Source: Sipunculus nudus (taxonomy: Eukaryota; Annelida; Sipuncula; Golfingiida; Sipunculidae). Taken from it: a DNA stretch of 64,000 nt. The number at the start of each line of letters is the position of its first letter. Within the stretch, counting starts at the first letter, position 1. Made by a program: the position numbers and the translations under genes. The notes beneath the pieces are model-generated. The model was given only the letters and a program-made list of their open reading frames with translations. It did no database searches and had not been told where the DNA came from. Where the stretch lies: positions 29,373,058 to 29,437,057 of the forward strand of contig CM049310.1 of NCBI GenBank assembly GCA_026874595.1. Direction: 5' to 3'. Positions 1-11,640 of this stretch are shown here, piece by piece.

Positions 1-1381
1 GAGAAAATAAAAACTAAAACATGTTGAGAATGCAAGCATGAAGATCACAGGGAGCTAAAATAACAAAAAGGCTGAAGCAGGAGACATAAATTCCAGGAAT
101 TTTTCGTTTAACTTTTTTTCAAAACAAGATATTCTTATTATCTTGAACCATGATCATTTAACTTAGCCAGGCCAACCCTGGATTGTTTGTTTTTGGGAGG
201 TTTTTTTTTTGTTAATTGTAAAAGCTATGTTTCAATAGAAGCAATAGGCATGAACATAAACATGGGTTATAAGAAATTATACACATGGGTCTTAGCATGG
301 GTATCAAATACATCCTTCATAATACTTAAGGAATCAAAGTAAATGAATACCTGAAAAATCAGACAGGGTTTGTACCATTTTAACTCCACTAATAGCACTC
401 AGAGTCATTGGTCACTTGCAAAATCATCCAAATTGAAAATTGCTGATTGGATGATAAATATGAGCACATGTCCAGCTGGAATTAAGACAACTTACAGTGG
501 AGGAAAACATTACATTGACCATGAGAAAATGTAAAAAAGGTTACTATTCTTTAATAACTCATAAAGTTGTAATTTCCTTGCATAGTTTCCCATGAAGTTG
601 AAAAAAGAAATTATCTGTATGCTGTCAAGAACATGATCCCCATAAATTGGTGGAACAGAATGGGAGAATAGAATATAGCAACATAGGCAAGTCTCAATTT
701 GAGAGTGAGATACTGCACAGTCGTTACTCGAAGTGTTTTTTTTGTTTCTATCCTTTATTAAGCTGCCCTCCCACTCCTAGTTAATTTTCCCAATCATAAA
801 TAACCAAAGTTTTCTTGATTTTGTGCCACCTTCATTTCTGCTTAAGAGAAAAAGCAAAGATAAAGGTATTTTAAGTTAACTTTTAAATACATGCTTAAAA
901 TGAATATTTTATATCAGATTTACTGCCCTTTGAGAAAAGTACATATATTTTGTCAATAAAAAGTTTACCAAACTTTAATTTATTTAAGACATAATAAAAA
1001 TTGGGTGATAAATAATTATTGTGATTATGGTTTATTTCCAGCTGGCCATACAGAGCTATGAGACATTTCTGAAGATTGTAAAGGTAGGAGGTTTTAATAT
1101 TTATATCATACTAACCATGAACAAACTGGAATATAGCACACATGAGCAGAACTTTTAATTGAAAAAGGGTCCTAATATTTAACCTAAAATGTCGAACCCA
1201 AAATGTTATTTAAATCAAGTTTTATTTAGTGTAGAATCTAATATCAGGTTATGGATTTTCTTTTGATTGCGAAATTGAGGCAAGGCAAGTATTTCATCAT
1301 GTTCAGTGTTAGACTGAGCATTTATTTTGTAGCTTGATGGTCATTAGACCTTATATACCTTATTTAGGTATCTGAAATTTT
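1..1381. other. AT-rich intergenic DNA, nothing recognised
   Basis: I see no convincing coding exon, RNA gene or mobile-element end in this stretch. It is AT-rich with short homopolymer runs and short chance open frames only. It may be 3' flank of the glycosyltransferase gene or intron of an unseen gene. Confidence 0.5.
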
Positions 1382-1616
1382 TACAGTATCTGAAAAACCT
1401 TTGGGATCTTACAGTATCTGAAAACCTTTGGGATCTTACAGTATCTGAAAACGTCTGGGTCTTTACTGTATCTGAAAAATCTTTGGGATCTTACAGTATC
1501 TGAAAAACCTATGGGACTTAATTTGAAAAAAACCTTTGGGATCTTACAGTATCTGAAAAACCGTAGGGACCTTGTGGTATCTGAAAAACCTCAGGGACCT
1601 TGTGGTATCTGAAAGT
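1382..1616 (+). repeat. 28-bp minisatellite, about 8 copies
   Basis: Head-to-tail copies of a ~28-bp unit of the form ACAGTATCTGAAAAACCT followed by TTGGGATCTT. Units differ by point changes: the last two read AGGGACCTTGTGG instead of TGGGATCTTACAG, and one unit has an insertion of A residues. The variation suggests an old array. Confidence 0.85.
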
Positions 1617-2519
1617 AAAAACTACCAAGATATGGAGTCAAGAAGAAGCAAATTTTTTTTTAATTATAGCACACACTTGTTGTAAGCAATGTCTAAATAA
1701 AAATGTCTCCTGATGATATAGAGCTGCGACTCCTGTAGGTCCCTTATGTATTTGGTGCATGTTCCTCTTGCCCTGTGATTTTACATCCAGTGTGTGCCGT
1801 ATGTACACTGGTCAGTGTACAATAAAACTCATCAATGCAATTTCTTATGAGATATCAAAATCTGATGGCTTCTCTCAAATTGTTGGCCGGGATGTCGCTG
1901 AATCTCCTTTTAGATTATGTACGTTATTTCTGCTGCATTTGAGCCGCATCACAAATGTAATCTGCTGCAAAAACTCTTGCCTTATTAGTCGTGCCACATG
2001 ATTGGCATTCTCAATGACACCTCTAGATAAAGAACTCTGAGGGCATAAGGTAATGAGTCATTAACAAATTGATGATGAAATTTCTTCAAGCTTTGATCAT
2101 AACAATGTTAAAACTGAGAGTAACATTTGGTTTCGAATCTGACAGCCATCATAGGTATGAGATGTATCAATGACTAATATAGAAAAAAACATAAATGGTC
2201 ATTTATGAGTAAAAGGATGAAATAACAGTTGCACTTTACTTAAACAAAATGATATATTGAATATCTTACAATTATTTTATTTACAAAAAGTAAAATATGT
2301 GTTGCACAGGCTCTTGGGCTATTGATATTTTATATATATAGGTATAACTTTCTTTAAAGGTTTTTGAAGATTTTGTGTCATGCTTTTACAGCATTTGAAA
2401 GGAAAACATTTGTATCATTATAGAAGTTAAACTGAGTTTAACTTCAACAATCATTTAAATATCCTCAATTTATATGAAAAATGTCAACAATGATGAATTA
2501 TTAATAAATGAAAAATACG
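1617..2519. other. 3' flank of the glycosyltransferase; no other gene seen
   Basis: No coding exon recognised. On the minus strand an AATAAA polyadenylation signal (TTTATT on plus at about 2277-2282) lies roughly 240 bases past the stop codon of the glycosyltransferase. Bases 2277-2519 are therefore the likely 3' UTR. This boundary is inference. Confidence 0.45.
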
Positions 2520-3650
2520 TTATTGCATCAGTTCATTAAGTGTGGCTTCTTTTTTGACAGCTTGCCAAATATGTTTCCATATTGCAGTATTGCGGAAATA
2601 TTTAGCTAACAAAAATGTGACTTCTTTTATCTTACTGGTTGTGAAAGCTTTATGCATTATTGTATAGCCATATGGGTTTTCAAACATTTTGTGATGAATC
2701 CCAAGTTTTTTAGCCACAATTCCAGTAACAAACACATCATCGATCCAGTAATACTTTGTCCTTATGGCCTGGTTGTATAACCTCCCAATCAGGTCTTGTG
2801 ACATGACATATGCAAAGCCCTCACAGTATGGTGGGTAATATGTTTCTTGGTACTCCTCTTTTGGTACGAACCATTTGTCACTTTTCCGTCGTACTGGTTT
2901 TCCTTTCCTCACCAGGGAACAGTATAACAGATTTTTGGGTGGTCGTCGGTCTATGCGCTCCAAGAAAACAGACAGCTTAAACAAATCAACAAAAGTATCG
3001 TCATCCATTTTTAGGACATACTTTGCATGACTGCACCAGTTTTTGACCCATTTAAGGCCCATAATATTTTTCTGGGTGAGGTTGCGGTAGGAATCGATAA
3101 ATTCCTCCTGTATGATGTCATGATATTGTGTACTTTCCTCGATTATTTCATCCTGAAGTGCTTGGTCGGTTGGATTTCCCAACAGGAACACTGTTTGTAT
3201 CATCCATTTACGGTAACTTTTCACAGAAGCCCAAGTTTCTCGTATTAGTTCTCGTCCTTCCCTGTGAGATGGTGCACTGTGCACCAGGATTATTAATGTA
3301 ACGTTATGTTTGACACATAAACCTTTCTCATTGATCATGTACTGAAAGTTATGTGGATTGATAATTGTATTATTGTACATATCAGTATCATCAAGACTTC
3401 CTTTCCTGAAATGTTTTGTTTTCCTGTTCAGCCATTTTGAATCCCGCTGACCCATGTCAAGGTCAAACCTGTGTTTAGGAACATGTGGATGGTGTTTCTT
3501 GGATTCAAGTTTATTTGGAGTCATGTTGAGTGTTAGGTATGTAGCCATACTACTGATGGTAAAGATTAAGATGAAACATGCAGGCTTCCTCCGTGCTCTG
3601 AAGAAGCCTCGTAACAGCCTCATAATTCCCATGATTCCTTGCTTGGTCAT
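2520..3650 (-). CDS. Beta-1,3-galactosyltransferase-like (GT31) type II Golgi protein
   Basis: A complete 376-residue frame, intronless as is usual for the B3GALT branch of GT31. A short basic cytoplasmic tail (RARRK, residues 18-22) is followed by one membrane segment (about 24-42) and a lumenal stem. The catalytic domain starts near residue 115. Family motifs visible are RELIRETWAS (133-142), FLLGN (155-159), the DSYRNLTQK helix (187-194), KMDDDTF (214-220; DDD is the metal/UDP-sugar site), YPPYCEGFAYVMS (272-284) and the WIDDVFVTG loop (302-310). Sequons lie at residues 93, 116 and 190. Paired cysteines (112, 206, 244, 276) fit a secreted fold. Expected reaction: transfer of galactose or GlcNAc in beta-1,3 linkage from the UDP-sugar onto glycoprotein or glycolipid acceptors in the Golgi. 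Donor and acceptor cannot be read from the sequence. Met1 was chosen as the first ATG after an acceptor-like site at 3676/3677; Met7 or Met10 would also leave the membrane anchor. Many bivalves carry expanded GT31 families, so no one-to-one symbol is given. Confidence 0.95.
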   Translation of the reverse strand: MTKQGIMGIMRLLRGFFRARRKPACFILIFTISSMATYLTLNMTPNKLESKKHHPHVPKHRFDLDMGQRDSKWLNRKTKHFRKGSLDDTDMYNNTIINPHNFQYMINEKGLCVKHNVTLIILVHSAPSHREGRELIRETWASVKSYRKWMIQTVFLLGNPTDQALQDEIIEESTQYHDIIQEEFIDSYRNLTQKNIMGLKWVKNWCSHAKYVLKMDDDTFVDLFKLSVFLERIDRRPPKNLLYCSLVRKGKPVRRKSDKWFVPKEEYQETYYPPYCEGFAYVMSQDLIGRLYNQAIRTKYYWIDDVFVTGIVAKKLGIHHKMFENPYGYTIMHKAFTTSKIKEVTFLLAKYFRNTAIWKHIWQAVKKEATLNELMQ

Positions 3651-3690
3651 GAGTGGAACAGCAGAACAAGGTTACCTGAAAATACAAACA
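3651..3690 (-). promoter_or_regulatory. Probable splice acceptor upstream of the GT31 start codon
   Basis: Read on the minus strand, a T-rich tract ends in TTTTCAG with the AG at 3677-3676, 26 bases before the start codon at 3650. This fits the common B3GALT arrangement of a noncoding first exon spliced to a single coding exon. The first exon itself was not located. Confidence 0.5.
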
Positions 3691-3829
3691 ATAAATAATA
3701 ACATACACTTAGTATATGTCACTTGAGTACCATAAATGCTGTTTACCACTGTAGTAGGTTTAACACAACATTTATACTCACCTTGACAAGTGAATGGTAA
3801 TATTAGAGCTGTTATAAACATTGTGTATT

Positions 3830-4700
3830 GGCCATGAAAAAAAAAAATTTTCATGTGATTGGGTTGTATTTGACATTTATAATGACATTGACAAAAAAAT
3901 GATCATGAAAGTGGGTTGACTGTATTAGGCATATATAATGATGACCATGACAAAAAATTATCATGTTAGTGGTTGGCTGTATGAGCATTTATAATGACCT
4001 TGAAAAAAAATGTTTGTTCATGGGAGTGGGTTGGCCGAATTTTGCATTTATAATGACCTTGAGAAAAAGTGGTCATGTGAGTGGGTTGGCTGTATTAGGT
4101 ATTTGTAATGACCTTGAAAAAAATGTTCACGTGAGTGGGTTGGCTGTATTAGGCATTTATAATATAATGACCTTGAGAAAAGGTGATCATGTTCGTGGTT
4201 TGGCTGTATTAGACATTATGATGACCTTGACAAAAAAGTGATCATGTTGGTGGTGTGGCTTTATTTGACATAATGGCCTTGACAAATAAATGATCATGTT
4301 ATGGGTTTTCTGTGTTAGACATTTATAATGACTGTGAAATAAACGTGGTCATGTTCGTGGGTTGGCTGTATCATATATTTATAATGACCTGGACGAAAAA
4401 GGTGATCTTGTGTGTGGATTGGCTGTATTAGGCATTTATATATGACCTTGACAAAAAAATGTTCATATGAATGGGTTGGTTGTTTTAAACATTTATAATG
4501 GCCTTAACAAAAAATTTGATCATGTTGGTGGTGTGGCTGTAATAGAAATTTTTAATGGCCTTTTCAAAAAGTGATCATGTTAGTTGGCTGGCAGAATTAG
4601 ACATGACAGACTTTACAAATGAATGGTCATGTTAGGGGCTGGCTGTATTAGACAGGTTTTACAAATGAATGGCCAAAGGGTGGCTTTTACAAACACTTGT
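3830..4700 (+). repeat. Diverged ~57-62-bp minisatellite, about 14 copies
   Basis: Repeated units contain GGTTGGCTGTATTAGGCA, then TTTATAATGACCTTGAC, then a run of A and TGATCATGTT. Units vary in length and are heavily mutated, and some keep an open frame by chance. The array lies just 5' of the GT31 gene on that gene's strand. Confidence 0.85.
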
Positions 4701-5965
4701 AATGGCCTGGACCATCTTCCTGAGAGCCAGGTCTCTGGTTGTGTTGAGCAGGACCTGGCATCAGCGATCCCCTGAGCATGTTATTTTCGTTATTTATTAA
4801 CAAGACAATTGAACAAATCACAAAACCCAGAAAAAGAATAAGAACAAATCAATTGGCTTGTGTACAGCACAACCATATTTCAGGGAAATCAAATCTGTTG
4901 CTGCTTTTTGATGAACTGTCTGTTGTTTGGAATCTGCCCAATCAAATAAAGCTTGTAAATCTGAACAGTAACAAGTATGTTCCTGTTGGTATGGTATGTG
5001 AAAAGTTTAAATTTCTGTCCATGGTTTTCTATTTTAATGTTGGATTAGATTGTTTAAAAATTATGATTTTGGCCCAGTCACATGGATGGGGTTCTAAATT
5101 TGAGATATAACAGGTCAGGAGGCCAACTGAAGCAAGGTCTCTGCACAGCTGAGCCATGCAGACACCTTGCTCTCAAGTAGTGGACCTTCACTGGATATAT
5201 CTCGGCGTGAATCCAAATGATTATTTGCCGTAAACAGGTATTCTTAACACACAGTGTGATTACACTTTAATAAATATGAAGGTTAGGGATAATGAACAGT
5301 AGATGTCAGTCATTATTATGACATCTTTTGATTTAAAATTAACCAACATTACTTGCATGTATCTGTCTGTATGTTTGTTTGTTTGTTTGTTTGTGGGTCT
5401 GTCTCATTTTTCATTTAAAATAAAAGGTTTTTTGACATGGAATATTTTACAGTTTATATAAGTGGCATTTATATTTTAAATGACAAAGAAGCATTGTAGG
5501 AGGAACCAAAAAATAGCTGGTGATATTTAATGAAGTTTACCATGAGCCCATTAAAAAAAATCTTGCCCTAAGTGGGTGCTTAGAACAAATGTATTAAAAA
5601 TAGTCAAATATACTTAACATAATTATGGGACAATACATTGATACACATACTATAGTTCTTTCATCCCCTCATGTCCACCTGTTTTTTGCTATGAAAATTT
5701 TTATTAGTTACATTTCAAGGGAAAGAATTATAGTGTAGTGTACAGGATTAAAAGACCTAATTTTCAACAAGATAATAAAATACCTTACTTAAACCTTATT
5801 TAAAAAACAGAATTATTTGAAAATATGAGAAATTAGTTATCATTTTACAACATACCTAACCAGACCCACTAATGTCAGTCAGGGTCCTTGGTCACATGCA
5901 AAAACGGCCTCAGCTGACTGCTTCTGATTGGATGATGTCATTTAAAGACCCTTAAAACTAGAATA
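4701..5965. other. Unassigned intergenic DNA with one chance-length frame
   Basis: A 110-codon plus-strand frame (4778-5110) has no motif I recognise and is within chance expectation for this AT content. A (TTTG)n run of about 25 bases lies near 5371-5395. No splice-supported exon was found. Confidence 0.4.
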
Positions 5966-6960
5966 TGGGTAGTCGACAAGCGACTACGTGTATTCGCAAA
6001 AATCAGAGTGGAACAGGAGAAGTGAAGCATGGATTGAGTGGCAAGGGGAAATAGAGTAAGGTGTGTTGCATATTAGCATGGAGGTCCGCAGCTGAAATGT
6101 GTAAGTAGCTTGCGCCACCTACCACAAAATCCAGAAAGCTGTCCAAGTTGTATACATATGCAAAATTTCAGGCAGATAAATCAAACCACTACATGTATAT
6201 GAGTGATTTTATCCCACAGCAGACAAACAGAAGGACTTGTGCAAAAATGGTGGCAGGTGGCACCACCAATTTTGTGTATGATTAAGAGCTATGTGAGATC
6301 TATACACATGCAAAATTTCAGGGGGATTTGTCTAACCAGTCCTGAGATATAAGCCTGAATGTCTGCAGCATTAACATAAATGTAGGTGGTGCCACCTGCC
6401 AAAAAATCGAGAAAGCTATCCAAGATGTATAAATACGCAAAATTTTAGGCAGACAAGTCAAACCACTACTGAGATATGAGTGATTTTAGCCCACGGCAGA
6501 CAATCCAGGATGTATACGCATGCCAAATTTCAGGTGAATTAGTCAACCACTGCAGAGATATGAGTGATTTTAACACAAGGCAGACGAACAGATGGACACT
6601 GTGCAAACATGGTTTTAGGTGGCGCCACCATTTTTTGTGTATGTTATAAAGCTATCCAAGGGCTACATTTGTATAAAATTTTTTTCCTGAACGGTCAAAT
6701 GGTTCACGAGATATTTCGGTTTATGTGTAGAAACAGACGCACAAATGGATGCTGAGCAGAGAGCAAAGGTCAGAGGTCAACGCCATTGGTTAGGCACCAG
6801 TTCACATGTGACCCGATTATTGGTGTAAGTTTTGGAAAAAATCAGTCCTGTAGTCTCAGATGAGTTCTCCAGAAACAAATATGACGGCGGGGCGGAAACG
6901 GGTTAAAAACATAGTATCCACAAAACTTCGTTTTGGTGGATACATATATAACCAGGTCAC
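5966..6960 (+). repeat. Composite interspersed repeat with hairpin at both ends
   Basis: The left edge has a short hairpin (GTAGTCG-acaag-CGACTAC, near 5969-5987). The right edge has a longer one (GTATCCAC...GTGGATAC, about 6920-6947). Between them lie 5-6 diverged modules of ~130-150 bases sharing GCAAAATTTCAGG, GAGATATGAGTGATTTTA and the palindrome GGTGGCGCCACC. No coding capacity is visible. This looks like a non-autonomous element or decayed satellite-bearing repeat; the superfamily is not assigned. Confidence 0.6.
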
Positions 6961-8480
6961 ACAAAGATACAGGGACAAATCATATCTGCCAGATCATTGT
7001 GAAGAGGCTAAAAAGTTGTAAAACATAAACTGGGGATTTATTGTAAAATTCTTAATTGTTATATTAGATTGTCACTTCCATATGTAGTTTTCTAGGAAAT
7101 TATTGAAAAATTATTTTAAAATTTAAGAAAATTACCTACAAAAAACAGGTGAACAGCAGATGGTGAAACGGACTATAACAAACAGAACACAATACAAGGT
7201 AAAAATCAAATGTTTATTAAAGGATTAACATAAAACAAGTTATTGTGTGGATTTTTACCACTGTGAATGTCTTGAAACTGGTTGACAGCAGTCAATTAGT
7301 CACGTATCATAGACATGTAGGCCCTAGTTTCATGATCATCAGATGATATTCATGAATGGTCTAATCATCCTACGCCATTGGTTTATTTTTTGTTATTAGT
7401 GTATTGTATTGTGATTTAATCTTTCCAGCAGCCTGAAAAATAAAACATTTGATTAAGGCTCAGCACATTTTTTTAATAATGGGAAATAATAGTACATGAC
7501 TTTTACTGTTATAAAATGATCAACTTAAAATTCATGTTTTAAATATATCTCATGGTGCTCTAACACAATGACAGTTTTGGGCATAATAGTATGATAACTG
7601 TCTATTTTTAACCTCATTAAATTTCATAAAGTGAAGTAAAATTTCCTATTTCATGTGATAGCCTTCAACATCAACTCTAATTTATCTTAAACTACATGTA
7701 CTGTTGTTCCATGACTGAATTTAGATACTGAGTTATATATATAAGAATGAGTTGTAATAAGATCTGCTAAGATATTATTTACACAGTAACTTCAGAACAT
7801 ATCTGTTAATTACATTTTATTACTTCAGGGTGATTCCTAGTCCTGTGCATATAAAACCTGAAATACAGAACACTTAGTAGTAATGTCCTACCATTCCTGT
7901 TGTATAGGCATGTTTGTCAAGTGAAAGTACCTACAACAGGCCATGGACCTATCAATTAAAAAATATCACTACCTTTTGATATTACCATCAACAGTTCATG
8001 GACACACCATTTAAACTTTCTATACATTTACATAATAATACTTAATGAAGGGCACTTATTTGTGAGGGGGGTGATGAAATTTATCTATTATTTGTTAGCT
8101 CAGCTGGGTTTGTTCATTCCATTAATATTTCTTTAGAATATTAGCTGATTTTAAGCAAGGTTGTCTGTAAAAAATTATTTATTTTTGTATTTGCTCATCT
8201 GAGTTTCAGATATGCTGTCTAAAATCAGTTTACATTTTATCTGGCCTATCTGATTTCAGTGATGTCATATTTGAAATTAGTCTGTTATTTGCTCAGCAGA
8301 GTATAAGCTATCATTTTTAAAAAATCAGTTTATGAAAGTAAGGTTTTCTCAATAAATTACAATTAAAATTTTTATTGAAAAAAAAATCAGTTTTCATACT
8401 GTGTGAATATCTGTGATATGAAAGTAAAGCTTCCTAAGCCAGAATATATTGTCAGTAACGAGTAAATAAAATGCTGTTTT
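6961..8480. other. AT-rich DNA, nothing recognised
   Basis: No coding exon, RNA gene or repeat family edge could be supported here. There are only short frames and A/T runs, directly bordering the HINE-like element that begins at 8481. Confidence 0.5.
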
Positions 8481-11400
8481 TAGCTCAGCTGACTATAAGT
8501 CATCTGAGCTATAGTCATGGTCCATTGTCCGTCGTCCGTCCGTCTGTCTGTCCGTCCGTCCGTCCGTCCGTCTGGATGTCCGTCCGTAAGACTGGCACGT
8601 TTCGACACAGTTGGACCTACGAATCTGAATTTCGGCATACAGTTAGATGTCTCCAAAATCTCCTACCATGCCAAAAATTGGGTCAATAGGACTTCGTTCC
8701 TTTGAGATATTAAGGAAAAACCTCAATTTTTTATTAGAAATCTATTTTCACACTTCAGGACTGCCTAATATCAAAACCACTCATCTGGTTTTCTTCATAT
8801 TTACCACAAATATTCCTCTATATAGTTGCTATGTACATGCCAGATATTAAGTCAGTATTATATAATTTAAAAAAAGTTATGGGCCCAAACATAATGGACT
8901 TTGTAAAAAAATCAGGAAGATATTTGGTCATTTAAGACCAAAAGTGTTAAAGGTAGAGACTATTTTCGAGTAATACAACTTTAATTAATCAAAATTTAAT
9001 TGTATACCAAAAATTAGATCAAAATTTGTTAAATTTTTTTAAATATTGGCAAAAATATAAAATTGGTACCTTAAATTTTGCCCTACTTTGGCCATGGCAC
9101 GTTTTTTTCCTGTAAGTACTGTGGATTTAATTTTCACAGCATGTATACATAAGGATTTAATCTGTTAAAATCTGAAATTTGAAAATAAAAGCTGCAAAAT
9201 TAGGCTAGTTATTGAATTTTTTTGGAGGCTCTTGTTGTATTCCCTTACATTGTCAAGCATTCCACTTTGATGACTGTAGGTCAATCAGTGCACATCTCTA
9301 TGCTCCCCCGGCTGTTGACATAATTTTAGATGTCCCCAAAATCTCCTACCATACCCAAAATTGGGTCATTAGGACTTTGTTCTTTCGAGATATTAAGAAA
9401 AAAAACTCTGTTTTCCATAAAAAAAGCCATTGTTACACTTCAAGGCTGCCTAATATCAAAACCACTGATCTGTTTTTGATTGTATTTAGTATTCACATTC
9501 TTTTATACATTTTCTAAGAACATACCAAAAATTAGGTCAGTATTGGATATTTTTTTGAAGTTATGGGCCAAAACATAATGCAATTTTAAAAAAAATCAGG
9601 AAATATATTTACTCCCCTAACATGAGAATTGCTGAACCTAGAGACTTTTTTTCAGGAATATAACTTTATTTAATCAAGATTCAATTGTTTACCCAAAATT
9701 AGATCTGAATTTTGCAAATTTTTCAAGTTATTAGCATAAATAAAAAATCAATACCTTTAATTTTGTCCAACTTTGGCACTGTTGATTTAATTTTCCCAGC
9801 ATATATGCATAAGGATTTAATCTTTTAAAATCTGAACGTTCAAAAGAAATTGATTGGAATGAATAGCTTTTATTCATGTTTTCAAACATCATGTCAAGTG
9901 TTGTTTACATCTAGCCAACCTAGTAGTACAGCCTTCACTTGCATTATGTAACCCACCCCAGGCAGCTTACCTTGGCCCAGCTTGGCCACTACTAGCAGGC
10001 TTCCCCTCTGCCCTGCACTCATTCCCCCCCCCCCAGCTGGTGCATAAACAAGATGAATGTTATAATTTTTCTGTATTTTATTTTATTCTTGGACATGCTA
10101 CATTTTAGATTTTGTATTGAACCACCAGGGTTACAATGATTAAAGTGTACATTTAATTGTGTCCACAAAGTGGTGTATTGCTGTGAAAGTGTGGATGTTC
10201 ATGAGATAAGTAATTCCTTACTTCAGAAGAGTAAAAACTTCACCAGGTGTGAAATTGACTATTAATTCCAGTAATTAATTAAAACTGGGATATTAATTAG
10301 CACAATGATATTGTTTGTCCTTCATTCAACCAACAGTGTGTATACTTTATTTGAAAATATGTTTTATTTTATCAAATTTACTTTTATTTTATTTTGGTGA
10401 ATAAAATTAAGCATGTCCTGAAAACTCCAATGTGCAAAACATTTTAATTGTGATTCAAGGAATATTCTTGTAGATGCCATGTTGTGGCATTATTTTCTTT
10501 TAAAATCAGTTAAAACTTTTATGATTTAAAAATAATAAAATATATGTGTATGCATAATATGACCCAATGTTTTTACTCTGTATATATAATGATTTTTTTT
10601 TTTACAACAATTCTAATATTTTAACTTATATTTTCAGGTTTTTTAATTAAAAATTTATAAACCTGTAAATAAAAAAATGATTCAGATAAAAACTTCTTAA
10701 TGGAAAAAGTGGATCTGCTTAAAAAAATAGGATTATATATAAACTTAAATGCATTATTCTCTTGAAAGTGAAATAAAGGTATTAGTCCATTCTGTCCACT
10801 TGCCTGTCCATCTGTAAATTTTCGCATGCAACACAGTATCTCAAAACTTTTACTGTTTTTCTTCATGACAGTCTTGTCAGAGTATTAGTTTGCAATCATA
10901 TATTTAAAACTTTACTATAACCAAGTAAGAGGGCCCCTTTCCTCTTAGCTTTTCATATTCTTATATAAATGAAAAACATTACAATAGAATATTTCTACAT
11001 CCACCTTCGTGCTGCCCTCACTTTTCCCTTCTCCAAACCCCATCCCAAAGTCAGCCTCAGTAAGCAAGAACAAGATGAATCAGATATATTCATACTTTGA
11101 TATTTTGTATAACTATTCGTCCATAAGTACCTATGTACATGCCAGAAATTATGTCAATATTGTGTAATATGTAGACAAGGTGGGCATCACAATAATGTAC
11201 CTTGTCAAGACTAAAGAGATATTGTGTCATACAGTCACATATTTATAAATCACTTCATCAGCATAGTTAATCATAACATCATATCTGTCAAATTGAATGC
11301 TTGCAGACTACCATACACTTTAGATCCTTCAATAAATAGCCTAATCATCATTCTACTACTGCTTATTACTGCTGTCATTACATTCATATTTGCTCAAATA

Positions 11401-11640
11401 TATCACAATTTTCAACCCCTCCTAAATAAATAAAAAATAAACCACTTAATTTGACTCTATTAATCCATCAGTCAGGTAATTTCATTTATCATTTATTCAC
11501 ATATTACATTACATTCCTTTATAATAGCCCAACATGTACATGATTTAAGCTTTATCGACTCGATATAGTATCACAGTGAAGAAACATTTATAGTCCAATC
11601 ACGATCAGCTGAGCGCCGTGACCCATGGGTCCCTTGTTTT
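8481..11640 (+). mobile_element. Full-length HINE/pearl-like non-autonomous element (subfamily 1)
   Basis: The left end is a near-palindrome (AGCTCAGCTGACT-ata-AGTCATCTGAGCT) directly followed by a (CCGT)n tract at about 8529-8585. The body starts with two ~690-base tandem modules, each containing CCTACCATGCC/ACCC and GCCTAATATCAAAACCACT (from about 8640 and 9330). A unique section follows. The right end reads CAGCTGAGCGCCGTGACC and contains the perfect palindrome GACCCATGGGTC (11620-11631), then CCTTG and a T run. Head and tail share CTCAGCTG in inverted form (subterminal inverted repeats), and both junctions are in T-rich DNA. Tetranucleotide core, subterminal inverted repeats, terminal hairpin and T-rich target all fit pearl/HINE elements described from bivalves. 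No Rep/helicase coding remains, so it would move in trans. Confidence 0.75.
10023..10034 (+). repeat. Poly-C run inside the element
   Basis: A run of about 12 C within the subfamily 1 element. The inverted copy has a matching G run near 33166-33174, so the tract was present in the common ancestor of both copies. Confidence 0.8.

Noticed and set aside
3027-3726. Plus-strand frames opposite the glycosyltransferase
   Set aside because: They are antisense shadows of the strongly supported GT31 frame.
3963-4241. 92-codon plus-strand frame
   Set aside because: It lies wholly in the ~60-bp minisatellite and reflects the repeat, not a gene.
4778-5110. 110-codon frame
   Set aside because: No domain, no splice sites, and its length is within chance expectation for this composition.
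8521-8590. Tetranucleotide array as a CRISPR-like repeat
   Set aside because: It is a simple (CCGT)n microsatellite without spacers, in a eukaryotic transposon head.
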